64,000 bases of DNA from JAEINY01 sp942490535 (GTDB lineage Bacteria > Bacteroidota > Bacteroidia > Bacteroidales > Marinilabiliaceae). Location: the NCBI GenBank assembly GCA_942490535.1, contig CALNXQ010000003.1:1077259-1141258 (forward strand), given 5' to 3'. The notes below the pieces were generated by a model that was not told the DNA's origin, did not search any database, and was given only the letters and a program-made list of their open reading frames with translations. This document shows, in pieces, positions 8,556-17,570 of this stretch; the first letter of the stretch is position 1, and each line of letters begins with the position of its first letter. The position numbers were made by a program, and so were the translations under genes.

Positions 8556-10574
8556 TTATTCTGCTTTACCGTGCAATTCTAACTCACCGATTACAATCCG
8601 GCCATTCTCTTCCACTTCAGCCAGCAATTCAATTTTATGGAACTGATAGTAATTGGCATTTTCAAAAGTAAATTCCTTTTTTTCGGCAAACTGAGTGATC
8701 CCCGTATCCGCCACCTTGGTAATTTCAGTCCAGTTAGTACCGTCATCAGATCCTAAAAGGGTAAACTCATCGGCAGAGAACACAAATTCGATCCCAAAAA
8801 TATCATTGGAGGCACTTAAGGCTACTTTCGTCACATTGTATTTTTTGACTGTTTCAAAAGTAAACCAGGTATCGTTGGTCCAGTTAAAGAATTGGGTATT
8901 CTGATCGCCATCATAAGCAGCTTCCGGCTTACCCCAGTCCGGGAAAGCACTCTCCCCTTCTTTAACAGTCACTGTTGGGTTTTGCTTTGTGATGTCCACC
9001 AGCGGATTGGTATTGGACACTTCCCCGGCTTCTCCAAGCAACTCCAATTCAGCAATCATAATGCGTTTATTATCGCCTTCTTCAATATCCGCTTCCAGCG
9101 TAATTTTATGGAACGAATAGTATTCCGAATTGTTAAAGGTGAATTCTTTCCGCTCCTCAAAATTAATGATACCGGTGCTCTGAACAGAAGTAATCTCAGT
9201 CCACTCAGCGCCGTCATTTGAACCCAACAGAGTAAAGCGATCGGGAGTAAACACATAATCAATACCTAAAATATTGTGAGTTGCTGTTATTGCCACTTTG
9301 GTTACATTATAGGTACTTTGTGTTTCGAACGTAAACCAGGTATTGTCGTTCATATTGAAAAAAGGAGTACTGGCATTGTTGTCAATTACATTTTCAGGTT
9401 TTCCCCAATCCATGAAATCGAATTCTTCAGTTTGATAGGTCACTGTTGGGTTTTGATCTGTAATATCGACCAAGACGGGTTCATATCCTCCAAAATCCAC
9501 ATCTTCGCCATTACGTAGCTTTACCAGTTTCGCATCAATCTCAGCAATCTTACCCGTCTTTATGTCATCCTGGTACTCGTTCCACAGAGCCGCCACTGAT
9601 TTACCGGTGATTTGCTGTGTCGCTTTTTCCCACGACCAGGGATTAATTGTTTTTGCCGATTGATTGAACTCGCTTAAAAAATTAGTGTTTTTGGAGTGCA
9701 ACCAATCAATAAAGAAACCAGAAGTTCTGTAACCATCGTTCCAATGACCACCCTGCTGGCGATCAGCGGTTGTAAAATAACCACTCACATAACGTACATA
9801 GTCGGCCATACCTTCGATAAAACCATAGAAATCGTCACCAGGCTTATACTGCCCTGCTCCTTGTGGAGAAAACTGATAACCATGCGTTACCTCGTGAACC
9901 AATACACCTAAAATTTCATCCATTAGCTGTTCATCGGTCATACCTCTATCCTTACAACCTTGAAGGTAAGTGGCACTAAAGAAAATATTGATGTGTGGGG
10001 GCGTTCCACCTTTAGCTGAGATGCCGTCGTTATCCTCCACAGTATAATCGATGTTTTGCAAAACATCCATCTCATCCGGACAGGCAAATAACCAGCGGGA
10101 TACATCAAAACACACATCCTGAATCAGGTTTTCCGGATTTGGCACAAGCGTGTTATACAAAGACTTATCGGATGCCGTATTTTTAAAATTGATGGTCGGT
10201 GCTACGAAATTCTTCCAGCATTCACCCGAAAAGACAGAAACAAAATTAGTTTTTTCATAAACACTAACATTCAAATCATTAATCGCCTTTAAAGTCACTT
10301 TATATTTACCATCGCTGGCATATGTTACCACGGGATTCTCCTCAGTGCTGGTTACCGGGTCTCCACCTTCAAAAGTCCATTCATATTTAACTGCTCCAAC
10401 AGATGCATTGGTAAAGTGAATTTGCTCATTTAAAAACACCCGGTTTTTATCAGCCGTAAATGATGCTCTTACATTCTTTTGTAAATGGTCAATATTAAAC
10501 TCTGCTTCTTCTTTACATGACCCCATCATAACGATTGCAGCCATTAAAAGTATATTAAATATATGCTTTTTCAT
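8556..10574 (-). CDS. secreted lipoprotein: PKD domain, basic-secretory-type metallopeptidase, two discoidin-like modules
   Basis: 672 residues. The signal peptide ends in lipobox MGSC, so the protein is membrane anchored. Residues about 35-115 form a PKD-like fold (YEWTFEGGDP, KYKVTLKAIND). Residues about 120-365 resemble the plant basic-secretory-protein peptidase family (PF04450), with the zinc motif HEVTHGYQ and downstream GFIEGMADYVRY supplying further ligands. Residues about 372-515 and 525-672 are two copies of one F5/8-type-C-like carbohydrate-binding module; both start LVDITxQNPTVT and contain DRFTLLGSNDG or DEFTLLGSDDG. It lies 11 nt after susD in the same operon. Next to a GH92 mannosidase, a surface peptidase suggests glycoprotein as the target. 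The peptidase assignment is by motif and is good but not certain. Confidence 0.8.
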   Translation of the reverse strand: MKKHIFNILLMAAIVMMGSCKEEAEFNIDHLQKNVRASFTADKNRVFLNEQIHFTNASVGAVKYEWTFEGGDPVTSTEENPVVTYASDGKYKVTLKAINDLNVSVYEKTNFVSVFSGECWKNFVAPTINFKNTASDKSLYNTLVPNPENLIQDVCFDVSRWLFACPDEMDVLQNIDYTVEDNDGISAKGGTPPHINIFFSATYLQGCKDRGMTDEQLMDEILGVLVHEVTHGYQFSPQGAGQYKPGDDFYGFIEGMADYVRYVSGYFTTADRQQGGHWNDGYRTSGFFIDWLHSKNTNFLSEFNQSAKTINPWSWEKATQQITGKSVAALWNEYQDDIKTGKIAEIDAKLVKLRNGEDVDFGGYEPVLVDITDQNPTVTYQTEEFDFMDWGKPENVIDNNASTPFFNMNDNTWFTFETQSTYNVTKVAITATHNILGIDYVFTPDRFTLLGSNDGAEWTEITSVQSTGIINFEERKEFTFNNSEYYSFHKITLEADIEEGDNKRIMIAELELLGEAGEVSNTNPLVDITKQNPTVTVKEGESAFPDWGKPEAAYDGDQNTQFFNWTNDTWFTFETVKKYNVTKVALSASNDIFGIEFVFSADEFTLLGSDDGTNWTEITKVADTGITQFAEKKEFTFENANYYQFHKIELLAEVEENGRIVIGELELHGKAE

Positions 10575-10585
10575 TTTCCTGTGAT

Positions 10586-12121
10586 TTAGTAGCCTTTGTT
10601 TTGTGTCAAATTTGGATTGATGTCGATCTGTTTAGCAGGAATTGGATACAACTTCCTGTAATCTTCACTTTGCGATGTTTTCTCCCAACGTGTACCTAAG
10701 TATGTTCCAAATCGAATCATATCAGTACGACGGTGACCTTCGTAAGCTAACTCTCTTCCGCGCTCGGCTAACAGCTCATCCAATGTAAGGGTTGCAGTCG
10801 TATATTTATTGGCTTCATAATTATCCCCAAAAGCACGGTTTCTAACCTGGTTTACCAAATCAACAGCCGCTTGATTTGCCTGTCCGCCATTCTGACGCAT
10901 AATGGCTTCTGCTTTATTGAGCAATACTTCCGCATAACGCAATAATACGATATCGTACTCCTGATTCCAGCCTAAACCGTCTTGAGCTTCATATTTAGCA
11001 CAACGCGCGCCTTCCAATAATCCATCACTGTGAAATTTAGTCAATTCTTTGGTATAAATAACCTGGCCCTTATCGGGATCTTTAGGATCAATCAACACCG
11101 GTTCACCATCTGCAAAGAATTGCGGACCAACCTTGTATTGCTTCTTTCTGGTATCGTTATCGTTGTAACTATCATAGAACTTTTCAAGAGTGATAATACC
11201 ATTCCAACCGGTATTGTTACCCACATGGTTATTCCAAAAGCAGGTTAGAGCATGCAATGGAGCTGCAAAAGAGGATCCTCCTGCCATCGAAATTAATTGA
11301 ATGTTTTCTTTTGATTGGTGGTTCTTAACAGAAAACACATCAAGATACTTATTCTCAAGCACAAACAAATTAGATCCAATAACTGCGTCGCACATCATAG
11401 CAGCTTCACTGTACATTGGTTCGTCGATATAGATTTCCGCATTCAGATAAAGTCGTGCCAAAAATCCTTCCACACTTTGTTTGCTGAAGAAACCAACGGC
11501 ATAAGGTTCAAATGCATCAGGCAACACGTCTTTCACGGCCAGGAATTCAGACTCTACAAAATCAAAAACTTCCTTAGCTGTACTATTTCCAGGGTAGTAA
11601 GGAACCCCCACCTGTGTTACAACAGGTACATTACCCCAAAAATCAAGAGCAATCATATGCATATAGGCACGGTAAGCCCTTAACTGAGATTGCATTTCCT
11701 CCTTCGAAATAGCCACTTCTAACTTTTCAAAATCCTTATCTGCAATCCCTTCTAAAATAGCGTTACAAAAACCCACACCTTCATACACGGTATTCCAGCT
11801 AGATTCAACTGTTTCATGACGATCACTCCAATTATGCCTATGCAAGTCAATCCATTTGGCTTGGTCATAGCCATGACTTGCTGATGTTTTTGTGGTCCAT
11901 GCTGCCATATCGGTACCCAAGGTGCGAAGTTTAATAAAGTGATAGGTATCCACAAAACCCAAATGTGACCAGGGTCTCATGTAAGCGCCTTCTATTTCCT
12001 CTGCAGAACTAAAAAAATTGGTACTTAACTGACTGCTGTATACGGTTTCCTCCAAATCACTACACGCATTTTGCAGCAATAAAGCGAAAGCGCCTAGTAT
12101 ATATAATGCAATTTTTTTCAT
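10586..12121 (-). CDS. SusD/RagB-type surface glycan-binding lipoprotein
   Basis: 511 residues with signal and lipobox LLLQNACSD. The fold is recognised by the N-terminal ETVYSSQLSTNFFSSAEEIEGAY, the central AYRAYMHMIALDFWGNVPVV segment (TPR-like helices), the YAEVLLNKAEA motif, and the C-terminal LLAERGRELAYEGHRRTDMIRFGTY and LYPIPAKQIDINPNLTQN, all typical of RagB/SusD. It forms the lid of the SusCD importer and presents glycan to the receptor encoded immediately upstream. A 104-nt spacer with a strong hairpin separates it from susC, and the peptidase gene follows 11 nt downstream. Substrate is not readable from the sequence; the neighbours suggest mannose-rich glycans or glycoproteins. Confidence 0.95.
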   Translation of the reverse strand: MKKIALYILGAFALLLQNACSDLEETVYSSQLSTNFFSSAEEIEGAYMRPWSHLGFVDTYHFIKLRTLGTDMAAWTTKTSASHGYDQAKWIDLHRHNWSDRHETVESSWNTVYEGVGFCNAILEGIADKDFEKLEVAISKEEMQSQLRAYRAYMHMIALDFWGNVPVVTQVGVPYYPGNSTAKEVFDFVESEFLAVKDVLPDAFEPYAVGFFSKQSVEGFLARLYLNAEIYIDEPMYSEAAMMCDAVIGSNLFVLENKYLDVFSVKNHQSKENIQLISMAGGSSFAAPLHALTCFWNNHVGNNTGWNGIITLEKFYDSYNDNDTRKKQYKVGPQFFADGEPVLIDPKDPDKGQVIYTKELTKFHSDGLLEGARCAKYEAQDGLGWNQEYDIVLLRYAEVLLNKAEAIMRQNGGQANQAAVDLVNQVRNRAFGDNYEANKYTTATLTLDELLAERGRELAYEGHRRTDMIRFGTYLGTRWEKTSQSEDYRKLYPIPAKQIDINPNLTQNKGY

Positions 12122-12144
12122 CTGTATATTCTTTTATAATGGTT

Positions 12145-12210
12145 AAAATGAACGAGCTTACCTGACAATCACATCGATTAAGAACGATGCATAAGAGCTC
12201 GTTTCATTTT
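12145..12210 (-). promoter_or_regulatory. long hairpin between susC and susD
   Basis: AAAATGAACGAGCT and AGCTCGTTTCATTTT pair over 14 bp with one bulge. The 37-nt loop contains an inner stem CATCG/CGATG. It fills most of the 104-nt gap between susC and susD. It lacks a long terminal T run in the gene direction, so an mRNA processing or stability element, or partial attenuation of the downstream genes, is more likely than full termination. Confidence 0.6.
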
Positions 12211-12225
12211 ATAATCGCTTAAAGA

Positions 12226-15200
12226 TTAAAACTTAATTACAGCCCCCAAAGTAAATGTACGTGTAACAGGGTAAAAGTTCATATTATCAAAACCAGGGGT
12301 TAAACCGGTATGACCTCCCAATTCCGGAGACAAACCAGAATAGTTTGTAAACGTGTACACATTGCTGCATGAAGCATATAAGCGAGCAGAAGATACATGC
12401 TTCCAATTTGATGTATTAAAATTATATCCCAGGGAAATATTTTCAATCTTTAAATAATCCCCTTCTTCCAGGTAGTAGTCAGAAAAGCGTGGATCATCAC
12501 GTAAGGGACTATTCACGGCTGAGGTATAAATGTTATTTTGTGGGAATTTAGTTAAGTTTTCCTGGTACAGCCGGCCCGCATTCAGTATTTGGTAGTCGAA
12601 TGCTCCACGCATGAAAATTTCGAAATCGAAGCTTTTATATTCAATGCGATTGGTCAATCCAACAAAGTAATTAGGCATACCGTTGCCGATCACGGTTCTA
12701 TCATCGTTTGTAATATCATCTTTATCGACTTCCATACCCTCATTATTCAAAAACAACCATTTGCCATTTTCATCTATACGAGCAAAACGATGTCCATAAT
12801 AATCACCTATTGAACCACCTTCCATGATCCAATAAGTGGAACCCAGTCCGTTACCTGAAAGATTACCTAAGTACTGTGGTGTAGGATCTTCATTGTTATT
12901 AGACAACTTCTCAATTTTATTCTTTTCATAGGAGATATTAAAATTGGCATTCCACTTTAAGGCAGAATTTTTTAATATTTTGGCATTCACGCTAAATTCA
13001 ATCCCCTTGTTGGACACTTCACCAATGTTACTTTGTCTTTTGGGCTTTATCAAAGATGGAACCGGTGCATCTGCATTATAAAGCATTCCATCCGTTTTAC
13101 GCGAATACACATCAATTGTACCATCCAGGCGATTTTCCCACAAGTTATAATCCAACCCAATGTTAATTTCTTTTTTACGCTCCCAGGCCAATGTCGGATT
13201 CGGGTTTTTCTCCAATGCATAGGCATTGGTCAACTTGCCATTAAATACATAAGGTAATCCTTCCTGAATAAATGTCGTTAAGGAGCTATATGGAGGAGCA
13301 GCCGGATTACCTGTTTCACCGTACCCAATACGCAATTTCAAATAATTTACGAACACTACAGATTCCATAAATGACTCCTCTGAAATGGTCCATCCTCCTG
13401 ACACGCCATAGAAATCTCCCCATTTATTAGCATCTCCAAAAATAGAGGCCCCTTCGTGGTTATAGCTCACCGTGAGCATGTACTTATCTTTATATGAGTA
13501 AACCAGACGCCCTCTCCACGACTGAACATGCCGCTCCGCCCTGTCGCTTCCCATGCTTGCCGTTCCTACTTCAGTAGGCTTACCATTCTCGTCTACAGGA
13601 TTTTTAAGTTTCATTCCTGAACCCATTGAATGCCATAAAAACATATCGTTAACAAAACCGGAATTTCCCATTGAATAGGTGTAATACAAGTCTGTTTCAT
13701 CGGTAAAGTTACCCATTAAGCTGAAATCATGATTAGCTATTCGCTTGCGGTAAGAAACATTTGCTTCATAGGTATTTCTGTAACTTTGAAAATTGGATGT
13801 GTAAGCCTGTCCTTTGATTTTTTCTTCAACGAAGCTCTCTCTTTTACTGGAAATATAAGAACCAGAATTTGAATCTTCCACTTTCCAGGCCGCACGTCCA
13901 CCTACTTTAAGTCCCTCTATCACTTCATACTCGGCAAAAACATTCGCCAACACCACTTTTCTTTTATTTTCCTGCGTTTCAGTATTAAGAATATTTAACG
14001 GGTTATCCAGTCCAAAATCATCAAATGCAGTGTACTCACCATTTTCATCATAAACTGATTTTGTAGGATTAAACTTTGCAGCATTGCCAAATAACCCATA
14101 ATTGGCACCCCGGTAATTCGCCTGCGAAGCAGTTAAACTCAACCTCACATTTAACTTATCATCAATGGCTTTGTGATTCACATTGATTCGACCATTGAGG
14201 CGCTTCTTAAAAGAGTTTAAAGCGATTCCTTTATTGTCCATGTAATCAATGGACGCACGATAGCTAGACTTTTCACTTCCCCCGCTGAATGCCAGGTTAT
14301 GCACCATATTGTGGTTAGATTGAAGCATCTCCTCGTACCAGTCTGTTGATGCCGTACCCAACACATCATCACCTACTGCCATTACTTCACCTAAAGCTCG
14401 GAATTCATCGGCTGTTAATATATCGGGGCGATCACTAACCTGATCAAAGGCGTAGTATCCGGAATACTCCACAGAGGAATGATCTTTCGCACCACCTTTG
14501 GTCGTAATTAAAATAACGCCATTGGTACCACGCGATCCATAAATAGCAGCGGCGGAACCGTCCTTCAACACAGAGAAGGACTCAATATCTTCCGGGGCTA
14601 CCACATCCAATGAACCAACTACCACACCATCCACAATAATTAGCGGAGCACCACCTTGAATAGAGGTCATACCACGGATCAAAATTGTTGGGCTCCCATT
14701 GGGATCAGAACCACTTGGGTTTGAAATGTTCAAACCAGCGATCCGTCCCTGTAATTGTTGTATCGGACTTGAGGCAGCCACCGTTGGTAAATCACTGGTA
14801 TTAATAGAAGCCACCGCACTGGTAATCTGCTTACGCTCCATAGAACCATAGCCCACGACAACCACTTCATCTAAACCTGTTACCTCTTCAGCCAGTGTGA
14901 TATTGATTTCTGTACGCCCAGCCACATTTACTTCCTGGGTAGTAAAACCAATAAATGAATATACAATAACTGCGCCTTCAGCGACGTTACTCAATTCGTA
15001 AACGCCATCAATATTAGTAATGGTACCAACTGAAGTCCCTTTGATCATTACACTTACACCAGGAATGGTTTCTCCAGTCATATCGACTACCTTACCCGTT
15101 ACCTTACCGTTAGTTTGTTGAATCGACTCAACCCGGCTTGCCACAGGAGCCACTTCTTTCTTTGGTAAAATAACGATATCGGTGTCGATGATCTTGAAAT

Positions 15201-15522
15201 CTAACCCAGTCCCTTGTAACGCTTGTTTCAATACCAGTTCAATCTCTACCTGCTCACCATTCAATAATATACTCTTGGCTCCTTCAACCGCTTCCGGCTG
15301 ATAAAAGAAGTCAAAATCACTTTGTTCCTGAATCATTTTGAACAACTCGGGCAAAGTCACTTTACCGGCTTTCAAACTCACTTTTTGACTTTGCGAATAC
15401 GAGGTCGCGGAGACCTGCATAAACACCGCTACTAGCAACACAAAACTAATGCGCATGATTTTAGACCATTTAGATGTATGATTCCCCCATGTGAGGAACC
15501 TCCCATTCAATTTTTTTTTCAT
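12226..15522 (-). CDS. SusC-type TonB-dependent transducer with N-terminal STN domain
   Basis: 1098 residues. After the signal peptide (ISFVLLVAVFMQVSA) come an STN domain at about 48-120 (KVSLKAGKVTLPELFKMIQE), a carboxypeptidase-D-like repeat at about 140-225 (VTGKVVDMTGETIPGVSVMI), the SusC box DEVVVVGYGSMERK, the plug with GSAAAIYGSRGTNGVILITTKGG, and a 22-strand-type barrel ending in aromatic TFTLGAVIKF. The STN domain binds the periplasmic part of a FecR anti-sigma factor, and exactly such a gene lies 95 nt upstream. This is therefore a trans-envelope sensor as well as an importer for the SusD encoded downstream. The short upstream gap holds copy 2 of the leader element. Confidence 0.96.
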   Translation of the reverse strand: MKKKLNGRFLTWGNHTSKWSKIMRISFVLLVAVFMQVSATSYSQSQKVSLKAGKVTLPELFKMIQEQSDFDFFYQPEAVEGAKSILLNGEQVEIELVLKQALQGTGLDFKIIDTDIVILPKKEVAPVASRVESIQQTNGKVTGKVVDMTGETIPGVSVMIKGTSVGTITNIDGVYELSNVAEGAVIVYSFIGFTTQEVNVAGRTEINITLAEEVTGLDEVVVVGYGSMERKQITSAVASINTSDLPTVAASSPIQQLQGRIAGLNISNPSGSDPNGSPTILIRGMTSIQGGAPLIIVDGVVVGSLDVVAPEDIESFSVLKDGSAAAIYGSRGTNGVILITTKGGAKDHSSVEYSGYYAFDQVSDRPDILTADEFRALGEVMAVGDDVLGTASTDWYEEMLQSNHNMVHNLAFSGGSEKSSYRASIDYMDNKGIALNSFKKRLNGRINVNHKAIDDKLNVRLSLTASQANYRGANYGLFGNAAKFNPTKSVYDENGEYTAFDDFGLDNPLNILNTETQENKRKVVLANVFAEYEVIEGLKVGGRAAWKVEDSNSGSYISSKRESFVEEKIKGQAYTSNFQSYRNTYEANVSYRKRIANHDFSLMGNFTDETDLYYTYSMGNSGFVNDMFLWHSMGSGMKLKNPVDENGKPTEVGTASMGSDRAERHVQSWRGRLVYSYKDKYMLTVSYNHEGASIFGDANKWGDFYGVSGGWTISEESFMESVVFVNYLKLRIGYGETGNPAAPPYSSLTTFIQEGLPYVFNGKLTNAYALEKNPNPTLAWERKKEINIGLDYNLWENRLDGTIDVYSRKTDGMLYNADAPVPSLIKPKRQSNIGEVSNKGIEFSVNAKILKNSALKWNANFNISYEKNKIEKLSNNNEDPTPQYLGNLSGNGLGSTYWIMEGGSIGDYYGHRFARIDENGKWLFLNNEGMEVDKDDITNDDRTVIGNGMPNYFVGLTNRIEYKSFDFEIFMRGAFDYQILNAGRLYQENLTKFPQNNIYTSAVNSPLRDDPRFSDYYLEEGDYLKIENISLGYNFNTSNWKHVSSARLYASCSNVYTFTNYSGLSPELGGHTGLTPGFDNMNFYPVTRTFTLGAVIKF

Positions 15523-15548
15523 AAATTTGTACTGTTAATGTTAGTATT

Positions 15549-15603
15549 AAAATGTCGATATCGGCATTCGTGTAATCGGGAGTTGTTGGCGCAGCTCCCG
15601 ATT
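15549..15603 (-). promoter_or_regulatory. conserved two-hairpin susC leader element, copy 2
   Basis: In the 95-nt gap between fecR and susC, AATCGGGAG / CTCCCGATT forms a 9-bp stem around the loop CTGCGCCAACAA. ACACGAATG follows, then an AATG/CATT hairpin with CGATATCG inside. Loop core, ACACGAATG and GACATTTTA match copy 1, while stem bases differ in a paired way (AGGGA/TCCCT there). Its position 28 nt before the ATG suggests control of translation or mRNA processing. Confidence 0.62.
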
Positions 15604-15617
15604 TTCGTTTATAGCAC

Positions 15618-16658
15618 CTATCGCATTCGTCTACTTCCGTCTTTGTTTATTGGTTCTACTACTATTGTATCTTCAAGAATTTTATAAGTAATTGGGTGAC
15701 TCAAGCTGAGCACCTCCATAAAATGTTCAATGCTTTTGTTATGCTTTAGCACCCCTGAAAAATTTAACTTCATTAGTGCGGTATCGTTAATAATGATCTC
15801 ATGATTATACCAGCGTTCCACATTTTGTATCAGCTCCTCCATTGGCATGTTCTCAAATTCAAAACGCCCCTCCCGCCAGGCCATATACTGCTCCACATCA
15901 ACATCTCTGACAATTGTGGCTACTCCATCCTGCGTATCAATATTTAGCTGCTCTCCGGGTTTCAAATTCACCAACTCATCATTGGAAAGTACTGCTACTT
16001 TTCCTTCTCTTAAAGTCGTCTGAAACAAGTTTTCATTGGGATAATACCGTACATTAAAACTGGTTCCCGTTACTTTCACCTGGCGATCAGCCACGTCGAT
16101 AATAAACGGGTGATCACGGTCACTTTTCACCTCAAAACAAGCTTCGCCCTCCAAAGCCAATCTACGGTCTTGCACACTAAAGGTTTGAGGAAGCGTTATT
16201 TTAGAAGCGGCATTTAACCAAACGACCGATCCATCGGCCAGGTTTATCTTAACCCGATCGCCTTTGGGGCACTCGAATACATGAGCCAGAGCTGGATTGG
16301 ATGGTTCCACAAGCAGGTGATTCATTACCCAACCAATACCAACCAATATAACAACACTGGCAGCCACTTGCCATAAACGCTGAAGCGTTATCGTTCTTTT
16401 TGCAGCAATAGGCTTCTCTGCCTTCAATAGCAACTTCTCACCAGCCATCTCTTTCCAGACCTGATTAAGATCAATACTATCCGCCTCCTCTTTCAATTGA
16501 TGGTATTCCCACACATCTTTCAGGCGAAAGAAAAGATGCTTCAGTTCAATATCACTGTTCAGTACATGTGTAAAAGATGATTGTTCATCCTCATTCATGT
16601 CTTTCAGTAAAAACCGAACTGCTGATTCGTAGAAACTATGTAATTCTTCTTCACGCAT
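15618..16658 (-). CDS. FecR-family anti-sigma factor
   Basis: 346 residues. The N-terminal cytoplasmic part (about 1-85) should bind the ECF sigma factor. One membrane helix follows (LWQVAASVVILVGIGWVMNHLL, about 90-112). The periplasmic FecR domain contains VFECPKGDRVKINLADGSVVWLNAASKITLPQTF and GTSFNVRYYPNE, and the C-terminal part (IQNVERWYNHEIIINDTALMKLNFSGVL) is the STN-like domain that meets the transducer. AGGG lies eight bases before the ATG. It is encoded between the sigma gene and the STN-bearing SusC, the standard order for cell-surface signalling in Bacteroidota. The shared two-part motif lies immediately upstream, so fecR may be transcribed from its own sigma-dependent promoter. 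Confidence 0.95.
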   Translation of the reverse strand: MREEELHSFYESAVRFLLKDMNEDEQSSFTHVLNSDIELKHLFFRLKDVWEYHQLKEEADSIDLNQVWKEMAGEKLLLKAEKPIAAKRTITLQRLWQVAASVVILVGIGWVMNHLLVEPSNPALAHVFECPKGDRVKINLADGSVVWLNAASKITLPQTFSVQDRRLALEGEACFEVKSDRDHPFIIDVADRQVKVTGTSFNVRYYPNENLFQTTLREGKVAVLSNDELVNLKPGEQLNIDTQDGVATIVRDVDVEQYMAWREGRFEFENMPMEELIQNVERWYNHEIIINDTALMKLNFSGVLKHNKSIEHFMEVLSLSHPITYKILEDTIVVEPINKDGSRRMR

Positions 16659-16665
16659 ACACCCT

Positions 16666-16696
16666 AATGATCGGTCATGATGAAAATACCCTACCC
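16666..16696 (-). promoter_or_regulatory. two-part motif upstream of fecR, copy 2
   Basis: The minus strand reads GGGTAGGGTATT, nine bases, ACCGATCATT, ending 7 nt before the fecR ATG. Both blocks and the spacing match copy 1 at 3040-3070. If it were a promoter the fecR transcript would have almost no leader, so an operator or an element of an overlapping control system is also possible. Confidence 0.5.
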
Positions 16697-16822
16697 CCTA
16701 TATTTATTTTTTTAAACTTATTTTTTCACATATTACAAAAATGCCCTGCAATTGCTCATCTTAAGCTTATTAAAATAAAAACAACAAGTCAATAATTCTA
16801 TTGCATTCCTAAAATAAGGAAA

Positions 16823-17422
16823 TTACCCCAATAAAATCAGAAGAAATGGCATGTATTCCTTGAGTTCTTCACGCAGAAATTTGAGGGCTTTGGTCAACTG
16901 CTTCTCCACGGCTTTTTGGGAGATATCCAGTTCATCGGCTATTTCGCGATTTTTTTTCACCTCCAACCGACTCATTCGAAATACCTTTTGACATTGAGGT
17001 GGGAGTTTAGAAATGGCCTCATCGACTTTATATTGCAATTCTGTTTCCAATAGGCTTTGCGCACCATCTCCACCGGAATGATAGAAATTCACTTCGTCAA
17101 CAGCCAATTGCCAGGCCGACTCCTGCATGTACCGATCTCTTACTTTTTGCTTTTCGAGCCACTGCAGGCAATTATTACGGACACCTGTGAAGAGATAGTT
17201 ATGTAACGAGCTGGTAATATTCCAATCGGCACCTTTTTGCCAAATACCAGAGAACAGGTCCTGCACGGCATCATGCGCTATTTCAGCACCCACGAATTTA
17301 GTTGCGTAGGCATATAACGATTTGTAATAAGCATCAAACAGTAGCCGAAATGCACCTTGATTCCTTTCCTTGATTTGGGAAATTACACTATCGTCGTTTA
17401 TACTGATTGCGTTTTTTGGCAC
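16823..17422 (-). CDS. ECF-type RNA polymerase sigma factor (FecI-like)
   Basis: About 199 residues. Region 2 is QGAFRLLFDAYYKSLYAYATKFVG with DAVQDLFSGIWQK, and region 4 is ISKLPPQCQKVFRMSRLEVKKNREIADELDISQKAVEKQLTKALKFLRE with its helix-turn-helix. No ATG precedes region 2: the open frame begins with TTG at 17443 and has a GTG at 17422. I place the start at the GTG, which leaves about 15-20 residues before region 2 as in relatives, and because the TTG lies inside the probable core promoter (TTTTTTTGCACCTTTG). It is released by the FecR encoded 164 nt downstream when the SusC transducer binds its glycan. Confidence 0.93.
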   Translation of the reverse strand: MPKNAISINDDSVISQIKERNQGAFRLLFDAYYKSLYAYATKFVGAEIAHDAVQDLFSGIWQKGADWNITSSLHNYLFTGVRNNCLQWLEKQKVRDRYMQESAWQLAVDEVNFYHSGGDGAQSLLETELQYKVDEAISKLPPQCQKVFRMSRLEVKKNREIADELDISQKAVEKQLTKALKFLREELKEYMPFLLILLG

Positions 17423-17502
17423 CGAAATAGGATTTAGTCGCAAAGGTGCAAAAAAATATTAATTTTTACCTTTTCGCCATCAAAGCTACCTCATAAAATG
17501 AC

Positions 17503-17537
17503 AAAACTCCGTTGAGAAGTAATATCTCACCGGAGTC
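17503..17537 (-). terminator. terminator of the leftward uronate operon
   Basis: Read leftwards, ACTCCG-G-TGAGA pairs with TCTCA-A-CGGAGT around a short loop, followed by TTTTGTCATTTT, about 33 nt after the DUF4861 stop codon. It separates the uronate operon from the sigma/FecR locus. Confidence 0.75.
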
Positions 17538-17570
17538 AAGCCCTAATTCTACAAAAATCAAAAACTGGTA

